Below, one piece after another: positions 27,936-39,900 of a stretch of 64,000 nucleotides of DNA. Source of the DNA: Artemia franciscana (Eukaryota; Arthropoda; Branchiopoda; Anostraca; Artemiidae); NCBI RefSeq assembly GCF_032884065.1, contig NC_088880.1, forward strand, positions 22,669,696 through 22,733,695, given 5' to 3'. Within the stretch, counting starts at the first letter, position 1, and every line of letters starts with the position of its first letter. The translations under genes and the position numbers were made by a program. The notes beneath the pieces were generated by a model. That model saw nothing but the letters and a program-made list of their open reading frames with translations, was not told the origin of the DNA and searched no databases.

Positions 27936-30900
27936 CTGAAAAAGAAGAAAAAACTCGTATGTTGTTGATCTTAGCATATTTTTTAAGTCGCTGCAAAAGC
28001 TTATAATCAGTGTCTTTTCGACTTCTTTTCCGTCAATTAAACCGCAACAGTTTTGCATCTACATCTTCTTAAAGTATTATTGATTTATCCTTTTTGTTAT
28101 TTGATACAAATATTTCCCAATGGTGAAAAAAAAAATCATCTGCACAACAACCCTAAGATGTGAAGCTAGTGTGAGGTCTTCAGAAAAGCAACAAAAATAC
28201 TATACTGGTACGTAAACATTTAAATAAATCTATGTCCATACAAAACGAATTTAATAGCAAATTAAATTAAGAGTATATTAGTGATGTATTTGCAAAGGAC
28301 TAACTAGAGAGCTAGCTTCTCTGGCTGTGGCCAGAATTTTTTTTTGTCATCTTCCTCAGCTCCTGTGTCCTACCTCGGGAGTTCTGGCTTTCAGCCCTCG
28401 CAAGACGTAATATTCTATTTTTAAAGGAAAACTTATGAAAGTTTTGAGCAGTTGAACTGTTTAGCTTGAATAGTGTAGCGTTTCAATTGTCGATCTAGTC
28501 TGAGGACGCACACAAAGCCACCTGATTTCGTTTATATGGAAGAAAAGCTAAAGAACGGGGACATTGTCAGCTTTTTGTCATCTCCCTTCGCTTGCTCCGC
28601 AGGCACGGCACCCGGGCATTACACCCTAACAAGTAGCCTGTACTTTTCTCAGGCCGGACTCATGACTTCAGCCTCTCGCAAGACATCATTCCAACCTAAG
28701 TTTTCTAGATTTGTTTCTTTCAGTGATTTTTGTAATGACCCAACCAGCTTCATGGGTACTAGTCACATTCCTCTGCTCCAATTCTCTTGGAAAATTTATT
28801 TTAAGGATCTTATAAGTTCATTCAAGGGGTAGTCGTAGCAACATTCTCGTGATGTCCCTGGAGAATTGCGGGTATAAACAAAAGGCTACTACCGCTAATT
28901 TCAGTTACCTTCCAGGCAATAGCCGTTCTGCCCCATGTCTGACCCTGAGGCAGGGTATTATATGATATACAGCAAAGATTGGATGGATAGAAGCCAGTAT
29001 TGGTTGGTTGCTGAAACCCCACTCAAATGGGAAGGGGGGGGGGGGCTAATCCACCGGGAAATTTGAAGCCGCAACCACCAATTACAGGTGGCATAAAGAT
29101 ATTCTCTTGCTAATACCGGTTGTGAGGCTCAAGTGCCGCTTGCTTCGTTTGGCGGTTGTTGAGTGAATCCTACCTCTCTTTTGGCGGGCAAATGTTGTCT
29201 GCCAAAGCCGGTCTGAAGCCTGTGGGTGGGCTCTCCAGAGTTTCTAAATTGGTAATTTTCAAAATTACTAAAGATTGTCCTTTTCAGACAACCGTCTACG
29301 ACGAAATGAAAAGCCGGTCGTCCTCGCTTGGGGTGGGAAGATGTCGTAAGTAAAGATTTAATGGAAACGGAAACTTCCTGGGAGGGTATAAAGAGGGATG
29401 CTTTGAATAGATTAAGATTGAGGAAGAGCATGCGTAGCTGTATTGGCTTCAGGCGGCCTGGTGCTATTGTGAGCTGTTAGTTGTAGTAGTATTTCAACAC
29501 GCTGGAAGGGATACCAATAGAAAAATGGGTACTAGTGCTATGTTTTGTTTTGTTTTTTGTGGAAACAGGGAGGAGGGTATGGAGGCAATGAGCCCTTGCG
29601 GCCTCAGCCTCGACTTTAATGCCATGAGTCTGCCTATAATAAGACTGCTAATATTAAGTCCATTTGAGCTGTTTATCATCTTTTAAAAACAAAAATTATT
29701 GTTCTAAATGTGCTACAATAATTTAGCTTAAAAAATTTACTTTAAGCACATACTAAATGTCTCAAAGTCTGGATACATACGAATTTTAAAAAATTACTGA
29801 AACTCTTAAAAAAAACGGAATTTTAATATCAGTAGATACATCAAAAGAATCAGCTTATTATGCTGATTCCAAATATATAAGATTCACCAAGTTTAGTGTT
29901 ACCCATCAAAAGTTACGACCCTGACAAGAATTGCCTTATTTTTTAAATAGTGGGAAGACGCCCCCTGAAATTCAAGCAATCTTAAGGAAAATCACGCCAT
30001 CATATTTAACGTAACAGAGAACCCTACTGCAGAAGTTCCAAGCTCCTATATACAAACATTTTAAATAAAATATCAAAATTTGTATATATCCAGACTTTGT
30101 GGATATCCTGTAGTTTTATTTTATACATTTAGAATTATCCACAATACAAGCTTAATTTCGAGGCTCATAACTTGAAAAGTTGGCAACAGCGTGTTTTTCT
30201 ATGACGTTAGCTAATATGTTTCATAGTATGATTTCAAATGAAACGAGTAAGACATTTTACTAATTATACCATTTTACAAGATAATTATAAAAAAATTAAA
30301 AATAGAGTTTATTTTCTAATTCGCTAAACGCAAGATAATAGGAAAAAAAACTACATACTCCCTCTTTTTTCAATTTTGGCATAAAACACAAAATACATAT
30401 TACATATACGCCTAACACAGATATCTTCATATCTTCTTCTTTTTTGGTTATCTGGAGACGTTAAAGCAAAACCTTTTTTCCTTTGCAGGTAGAAAATCCT
30501 CATAGTAATTATTTTGAAAAACCAACAGGTGAATTTAGTGAGATAGCCCCTGAAGGCAAGAAAACCCGCCAAATAGATTTACACCACCGATCAAACTTGT
30601 TTATCAACAACTACGGTTGTTTCCCCATTCAGGCAATCAGAGAAATAGAGAGCTAAGGTCTCAAGTGTCCTGTCACCTTGACAACGTGACAAACGTGTAT
30701 AGAAAAGAGAGTACAAGTTTTTCATGTATTTTTCAGCGGCTGATACATGGAAATAAAATTTTCTAGCGTATTGTGTAATTGTTGCCCATTTCTAGTTGTT
30801 TGTAAGACGTTCAACTTCAAGCCGTGGGATTTGACTGAAATTTTACTTAAAAAGATTTCTTTAAAAAGAATAAATAATTATTATCATCATTTCAATAACC

Positions 30901-33900
30901 TTATCTTGGATACCTTTATTGTATTTAAGCCCATTTCACGAACAAAACCAACTCTAAGTTTTGTTCTAATACATACTCTCTGTGATCTCAAATCAAAAGC
31001 ATTTCCTGCAGCTTAAGATTAATTTCTGAGAAATGGACTTGTACCTGCCATATCTTTTGGGCAAGTAACAACAATTAATGTTTTTGAACGAAGCTAAATC
31101 GGAAAGAGGATGTCCAGCGATTCATCGACGTCAAAAATCGAGGCCACATCAGCAAGTACTACTATACCACATTCAGCAAAGATTCGCTTTTGTAGGCCGT
31201 ACATTTCGATTTTGTACATGTAAACAAAATCTCTAATGATGTTTGACAGCTTCAAACTCTAATTCACTTTTCAATTTCGTTTTCATCGAAGAAAAAAAAA
31301 CAATTGGGGTCTAAACTATAAGCGCAATTTTTTCTCCCTTCATAGCGCTTTCTTCTTTAAATCCCATTTCCACTAAAGCACAATTTTTTCAAACCTTATG
31401 GCGTATCAACTTAAAAAAAAAAATATATGAGAATTTAAGCCATAAGTCTGAAATAAGACCCTATACGTATCAGGCTCCTCAACAAAATCTTAAATTTAAA
31501 GAAATTGAAGAAATTGGGAATTCATCTAATACCATGTAATTAGGTAGCTTTTTAAACAACGGTATTTTTCATGAAAGACAAGGGTGCATCCAGGATTCTT
31601 ATTGGACGTGAGGGGACTAATTTGTTTATATGTATTTTTGTTACGTTTTTACGAGTATAAAAAATTTGGGGAGGAGGGGGGACTTTGAACCCCGCAACCC
31701 CCCCCCCCCCCCCTGGATACGGCCTTGATGGAAGATGATGGTTTATTTAACTGAAAAATTAATAGTGGTTGTACAGATTACCGGACGTAAAAATTTTGTA
31801 TGACCTAGATTTGGCCATTGAAACTATAATTTTGTTCTAGCTACAATTGTAAAATTGGTCACTGACGATACAATTTAAGAATGTTGCAGACTATTGTAGA
31901 CTCTTTTTTCACGGATAATGCCGAAAGGGTGAAAAACACTGTCAATTTTCTGGAAAGCTATGCTATTCCCCGGGAAGTAATTTGACAACGGTGGACAAAA
32001 TGAAGCAAACGGAGAGGGTTGCAATTCTAATAAAATTAAAAAGGAAACCCTAGAAGTCATAAATATTTTACTGCAGCTACTGCGTTTACACCCTGTATAG
32101 CTGACTTCGGCCGAAAATTAAACAAAAATGACAAATGATTTGCAAGCGGGGAAGAGCTGACTTTGTGGCTAGCATGGAGACTATTCACCTACTACACCCA
32201 TAAGGTAGTATGTCGCGTCACATTTTCCGCTTGCATTGAAATATTATCATCGTCAACGCTGCGCTATCAAACAACGTCTTCAAGTGCATGTTTTTATCAA
32301 AAAAAAAGTGTGCAAGCAGTTGGGCAAATCTCGTGAAAAATTTGGCTTGTTCCTCGTACGAAGAGCAGAAACAGGACCAACTTGAATGTGTCACTAATCG
32401 ATAAAAAAGCTGTTCCTAAATTTACATCTATATCTCTCATCATAGGAGCTATTTCACTATAAATTAGCCATTTCTTAATTATATACTAATACTTTTTTCT
32501 ATTTTTTTTATATATTTTTTGTTGTTGAAAAATTTGCAAGCAAATGATTCCAACTATTCTATTCTATAGCGTAGAAAAAAAAAGAATACTAACCACCCGA
32601 GCAATTTGAATGATTGGCGCCCAGAGTTGGCGATGTAACACCACCAGATGATCCACTAGATGAAGTTACAGATATTATGGAATGAGGTCGCTTTGATTGA
32701 ATTCTTGTCATGTCTCCAAGGTTTCCAAGAGATGGCCTTTGACGCGCAACTGAAAAATAATAACAATGAAAGCATAACTAAAAAAATGAAAATAAAATAA
32801 AACTACTAAAAATAAACAAAATGTGAAAACTAATAATTATGGAAGACTAGATAATTAATGTCTAAATGTACATTTCAACTTTTGACTGACAGTGTGCAGG
32901 GTTCCTTCCTCCTTCCAGGCTCACTTTGATTTTTTTTGAGGGCATAGAATATGTCTGAAACTCAAGTTCTTCAGGCAGCGAAGAATTTCCAAGTTTTTCC
33001 AATTCTGTTAAAAATCAAATTAACACTCATAATAATAACAATTTGAGGGGGACAGCCTCAAATTGTGTTTAAACTTCATTAAAAAAATAATAATATTGAA
33101 ATATGATAAATAACCTGTTATCGTTTTAAAGAGTAACTAGGTATATTCCAGTTGATTAATTTCATCATTTTTTTAGAATAGTCAATTACTTTCTGTTAAA
33201 AAACAGTTGCAACACTTTAGGTGTCTCTGAAATGCCAAAAAAAAAGTTATGGGAAATGGATTTATATCATAATGGGTAATTGATCATTCTTGGGTAAAAG
33301 ACGCAGCAAAAATGACTTAATCCAGAATCAGGATTTTGGAAACCCTTGGCCTTTTTTTTTGTTTTATATAGGGCCTAGCAAAATGTCAATGCAATATAAT
33401 AATAAATCAAAGAATAAATAAACCATAGATAAAGCAAAAATGTTAAGAAATGGTGAAATAAAAAGAGCAAAAATAAACCATCGAAATCTTAGAATAAACA
33501 CTGTCATTGATTAAGAAAAAATCACAAACAGGAAAGGAAAAAAGACACACGGCAGTGTTTTTTTCATGCAAGTAAAAAATGACTAACGATGTTTGTACCA
33601 GTTCATGGTATGGGATTATGGGTCATGTACCTTTTATCTGAAGAACCATTACCATTTTGGAGAATGGTAAGCATAACTGCTTTTGGCCCAGCCTCTTTGA
33701 CTGAAGAAAACAAAAGTAATCATGTAGGCAGCGCTTCTTCGTAAGAATCCTGTTCTAAAAGACGATTGGAACTACAACACATAGAAGTAAATTATGATTT
33801 ACTTTTTTAGCGTTCGTCAGGTGAGTCAGATGTAAAAAACGCAATCTCGCGCGCCATTTCTCTTTTTCTGGTACTAGGAAGAAGGGGTCGAGGTCTTTCT

Positions 33901-36900
33901 CGCCGAACCACTCCTACCCATTTGTATGAACATAAAATACCTGGTCTAGTCTATGAATTAACGACGCTTCTTGACTACAAATAACGTTGCATCAGCGCTG
34001 TGGTAGCTAGGACCGAACTCAAAGCCCTATATTGAGATCAATCCAATGTGCCACCACAGGTAAAAGAAACTGCTTGTTATATTACAAACACAATATAGAT
34101 GTGATGTCTTTTTTTATTCCATTTTTTATCATGTTCTCTATTGTATAATCCGTCTTTTAATTGTGGTATCCTTTTTTTCTTATTCCCTTTTTTCTCGTTT
34201 TCTCTATTGCATAATCCGTCTTTATGCACTTATTATGAATTGTTTGACGGGTTAGAAATAAATACTTAAATAAATAAATATATTACAAATAAACAAAATG
34301 TATTACATTAGATATTTAAATAAAATGAGGACATAAAGTTAATCTGCTTTATGATACAAAAGAAATTTTCAAATAATAAGTCAACATTTTTGCTTTGTTA
34401 ATAAAAAATATTTTGCTTTTGGAGTTGACTTATGAAATATCTTTTGAGGTTTTTTTAGTCTTTAAATAAGAAATCAGAAACACTGAAACCACGAGAACTA
34501 TCAATTGATGTCTTACTTTTAGTAAGTTGGCGTGCATCGATTGATCGATCGCTAATTTGGTCCTCAGATGGTCGAATAGCTAAGCATGGCTTGTTTCCAA
34601 TTCCCATTTCTGCCATCTCAGCCATTCTGAGTTCTGAAAGGTACAAAGCGCATTAAATTGTTTAAATCCATACTTAAGAAACGTCGAAAAACATAAATTA
34701 TACTTAAGACAAAAAATGAAGAAAAATTTGGTAAAAACAGGATATTTGAAAGGGGACGCAGTTCCAAGGCTCCGTAACTCCCACCCCTCCTGCATAGGGG
34801 ACTCCAGCCGAGCAAAAAACATAACTGCCTTAAAAGCTTTGAAATCATACATTACTATCCCGATTATTTTATCTATAGCTGTCAAAACAATCAATTTTTT
34901 CAAGTTAATAGAGGTCGCATTCCACTTATTGTATTTATAAAGACTCAATTTCCACGACTGAATCATTACTTATCTTTTATCAGATATTTCTTTAGTCTAA
35001 TTTTGCTAACTTTCCAGATAAATCGGTATTTCCCTTAGTCGTTCAAAATCATAAGAAAAAACCTTTTTCCATACCTTTTAGAACATTTTATGGATCTTAG
35101 GTTGAAGTTACGAGGTGGCGTAGAAAATTATAATAAATATTGTATTTGCAACACATACACAAATCTGATAATGGTGCCAACCAATGCAGCATCTAAGCCA
35201 ACGTAGGAAACGTTCCTTGACTTCAGATGACCGTAAAATCAAAACTACACAGGCAGTAAAAATATACATACCTCTATTTCGAATGGCTTGTTTCCACAAT
35301 AATCGTGCAATTTCATCTACCCATGAATCTCGGGTTTCCGTAGAAGTTGCTTGAAGTTGGTACGTATTCTGAGGACTTCGTTTGCGGAACCAAATTTCAA
35401 AGCGGTTCGGAGATTCTTCGGGTCGTGCAGTAAAACCAATATCTGACGTTTTTAAACTGTTCTTATATACATAGTTGTCTAGATTCTGAAAAACAAATCA
35501 TTAGACACAATAAGTTCCATAGAAAAAATGAAACAAAAATCATGTCTTTTACAACTTCACTATTACTACTAGTGCTGTTACAAACAACTCACAGCAGCAC
35601 CAAACCACCTGATGCCAACACAGCTCTGCACATTCCTCCTCCATCCCAGTATATTCAAAATTTTCTCTTTACAACCTCCCAAGCAGTTCAGATTTCCTTC
35701 AAATCCTTTCTTACGACTTCTTTCCACTCCATTCGGGGTGACCTGCTTTTTATTTTGCCCTAGATGGTTGACCGAAAAGGACAATATTTGATATTCCAGT
35801 AATAAAATCTGTATTCCTTTCTTTTGCAGATACTCGTACACAGTCGAACTTGTAACAAGGCTGTGGGTAAAGCCACCCCGAGAAATTCTTGGGACTGGGG
35901 TTTAAACCTACCTTTACCAAGACCAATCTCTCGAGTGTTGACCCTTGGAGTGAAAAACTGCATTAGGTTGGGAAAAGATTAACTGTTTATTTTCTTTTGT
36001 GATATTTATATTCTTATCATTTAAATTTGTACGATATCTAATTATTATTTTACCTTTTTTTATTTCTCTTTTTCGGCTCTTCTGAGATTGGTATAAATAT
36101 CAGGTTAATTTCGAGCGGATGCGTAGCCTCAACAATTGATTTCTCAATAACATCTAGTGGTTGTTGCGTCTTTCTATTTGCTTTAAATAAACCGTTAAGT
36201 AAAACCTCTTATTGCTCGAAGATGGCAATAAATTGGACATATCCTCCGAACACCAGAACACCAATCTCCGAACACTAGACTTCCTAAAATGTTCCTCAAT
36301 GGCGAGCGGAAGACACTCGCCACCGAGGAAGAGCAAAAAACGTGCTCCGTAGGGCGTGCGACCGAAATAAAAGAGTCCTCCAGACGAGTCTCATCCCAGA
36401 GTGGGAGGACATATACGCAGCAACTCATTTGGGGAGGATTGGAGCAACTTACTGACGCCCTGTTTGCCTCTGGAGGCGCTAGAGGAACTAAGATCTAAGG
36501 AAAGCTTAAATAAAACGATTGTTGTAGTTGTGAAAAAAAGCACAGCCAAGAAACTCACAAAGCCATGTGCGCTGTTAGCCCCAGGTGACTTTGTACTGCG
36601 ATGAGCTGTTAGTAGTCGTTTTATATCATCCAAATCTGACGAAACAAATAAATTGTACGCTTTATTAAAGGACACTCACAAAAAAAAATAATTTTCTACT
36701 TGTTTTCACTTTTCCTACGCAAGAAAAAACATATCAGATCTTTAAACCAACCATTTTTAACATTAATTTAAAGAGGAAGATTATATCAAATAATGAATTG
36801 AATTTCCTAAGAGACAAAATGGCTGCCAATGTTTTCATCAAATTACAAGCTTTATAGTCTGGTCGTTTTTATTAGAAGGATGAAAGTCACTTTTCATTTA

Positions 36901-39900
36901 TTATAAAATACGAGATACAGCATTAGTCTTCAGGAGAAGGGTATATATTGGCCCTTGTACAAAAAAAGGTGAAATATTTTGGAAATTTAAAGGCAAAATG
37001 TTAAAACGTCATTTGATTGCATTCTTTCACTAAGTTTTATTCGGCAAAATGCTTTTTCTTGATGATTTAATATGACTTAAAAGACTGCATGTTATGATGA
37101 GTCGTTTTAGAACTTTTGCCAAAAAATGCCGCGTACAAATGCACAAGATTACCACGAAATGCTCCTTACCAAAACAAATAAGCATGATTATAACTGAAGT
37201 CTAGATTTTTCTTCGCCTTTGTTAATTTATTGATCTTGATTTTGTATAAGATGTTCAATTGTGGAGACAAAATATTCCTTAATTTAGGCTCATAAACCCT
37301 AATTTATGACTTGATTCTCGTCAAATCCAAAGAATCGTCGTCTTAAACTCAAGTGAGACTTAAACTTCAAATTTTCACATTCAATGTCCCTATGTATTCA
37401 TGCTTTTCCCTGCTCATTCGGGAAATCAACATACTCAACGAACAAATGTTGAATTTTGCTGATTTCATGTAAGTATACCTGAAAATTTTCTCTTTGCATT
37501 GGGTCGATAATACTGCTGTTGATGATTTCAAACCTCTGTAAAAAAATACTATGGTGAAAAAAAAGGCATGGTTTTCATTAGATTTGAAAAATGAGTGTCC
37601 CAAACTCCTAAAATGCTAAAATTTCGAGATTTCAGATTTTATATCCCAACGTCTGCTACCTTTCTATTTGATCACAGTAAAATATGCAGTTTTCGATAAA
37701 TAACTAGTATTTTATGATCTGAATCTGAAAATAATTCCATTTCTTACTTTGCAAATGACCAATACTATCTCTATAGTCGTGTCAAGCTTATCAGCCAAGT
37801 CGATTGTAGGCAATATTTTTCCAATCTTCGCAGGAATTCTTGAGGTGTCAAAAATCGGATTAGGTGCAAATCTTGGACCCTGTGATGACCACACTTTACA
37901 TTGAACACCTTTTTCTTTTTAAGCCAAAAAGGCCTAAACAATTTTTTTTTCTGTGTAACACCTATATCTAATCCTACTGTTTGCTTATTCCTGATCTTTA
38001 GAGCTATAGAAATATAAAGAAATATGAGGATCAACAAAAGTAGAATTTGAACAAAGGAAAAACAAGTTGAAATGAGTATAAATTCAACTGAAACCAAAAT
38101 ACGGATAAAAATTTTACCTTGCGTTCTGGATCTCTTTTGGCTTTGCTAAATAGAATCAGATCTTCAAACAGAAAAACATGTCGAATCTTTTTCGTCTTTC
38201 CTTGGTAGACCGTGAATTCACCTTGACGTAATAAGCGACCTTGCTCTTTTAAGTTGACCTTCAAAAACATAGACATAATTAGTTTGCTACTCGGGAACCA
38301 GGAAATTTTCTAGTTTTAAAACGTAATTTAAAATACTTTAAATAAAACTTACATACAAACCTAATTACAGTTTATTTAGGGTAACAGCACAGCTTCGGAA
38401 CAAAAAAAAATAGACTTCAAGTTAAAATACCAATATTTCTCTTGAAAATGTCAAGTATAAGGGAGTGTCGTATTAAGATATTGTTTTTTAATTTTAAAAT
38501 TTACATGCTTTACTAAATTTTGACTGTCGAAGGGCTGAAATAAATAATGTTCTATCTTTGACACATTGAAGGAACTATTGGTTTGCATTACTTTTTTGTC
38601 AATGCGAAATATTTATTTAACGCAAGAAGGAAGAAATCTGCCGAAAGAACTCACTAAGGGTTATCTCAATCGTCTCAAATCACAATGGATACTTTTCATA
38701 GGTGTTAGCATAAAGCAAGGCCGTCCAGTGGGGTAGGGAGTTTGAACCCATCCCCCCGAAATGCTTGCCCGACTCGCAAAAACATAACAAAAATGAATAT
38801 ATTCAAATTTTTGATCCATTTTTAAAAGTTTTTTTTTGTATTCCCCCCTCAAAAAAAACGAAAATATTCTGGATACGGCTCTGGCATACAGTGACACTGG
38901 TAGTTTTATTTTCTTGAATAATCTTCATTTCAAACTAAACAAGTTTAAGACATAGAAGAAAGAAATATCAGTTTTCATTAAAAGTAATACAGTAATTGAT
39001 TTCTAAATATGATTTTAATGATTAATTTAATAGGATGCATTGTTAGTAAATTAAATTGGTATTGAACCATTACATTTAGTGGGTTATTTTGATTGAGGTG
39101 TGTTAAGGAAGGAGTTGAATGTTAAGTTTGTGGTAGCAGAGTACATGATGTTGATGTTGTGTTTTGTTTTTTTTAAACCCCTTCTGAGGTTTAGTCCAGA
39201 GGTTAACAAGACTAAGTCATTGTGCTGACAGAGCCTAGTTCAAACTAGAGACGGAACATTTTATTTCTCATTACGCTCAGTCGCCAGCAGAATTTGTAAC
39301 TCAAGCACGTTAATATTTATCAATGACTGCTATAAGATTAAGACCTAAAGACCTAAGAGCGAATCAAAAAATCACTCAAGATTTAATGAAGAAAAGAAGA
39401 AGGAAAAGAAACTTACATCACATTCTCGAATAGAGTCCATAGCGAGGAGGTCATTGCCATGTCTTAGCTGAAATCTAACCATTCTTTCAGCTGAGATCAG
39501 ATCATGAACTTCATGCATTTTAACACATTCCAACTTCGAGTCCTTATGAAGTGCTTCTGAAGAGAGTTTTATTAGCTGAGCCAAAAGTAAGGCATATTTT
39601 CCCATTCTTTGTACTGGTTTGAGCAAATAGCTTCCAAGGTCCATTTTGTCACCCAATTCCAGCTGTTTTTTCTAAAAATTAAACAGCAATTTAAAGAATT
39701 TCTTTTTACCAAAAAAAAAAGAATCATAGGTTGCTAAAAACACCCTCAAATGCTCAAAAGTGTTCCCGAATAGAAAGCTTTTAAGAAATGTTCTGCCTCC
39801 TGATATTCGTAGAGGGTCTAAAATAGCGAAACAAACTCCGGGCTTCGACCGCTTCAAAGTGTGCTCTGGGCTTCGACCGTTATTAACTGCCAGTTGTTTG

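Larger units (their letters stand above)
27936..32593 (-). other. RhoGEF intron, 4.7 kb
   Basis: It contains a composite RTE-derived piece (28320-29485), a family A 5' module (29800-30065) and a family C element (31580-31735). The rest is AT-rich with no exon I can support. Confidence 0.65.
35486..38117 (-). other. RhoGEF intron inside the PH domain, 2.6 kb
   Basis: It carries an RTE 3' fragment (35560-35795), a more GC-rich block (36200-36625), and two phase-0 exon candidates (37479-37535 and 37748-37879). The remainder is AT-rich without recognised content. Confidence 0.6.

Noticed and set aside
34580..34966. 128-codon minus-strand open frame overlapping the post-PH exon
   Set aside because: It is in a different frame from the conserved [10 protein letters not shown] peptide and runs across the splice acceptor into the intron.
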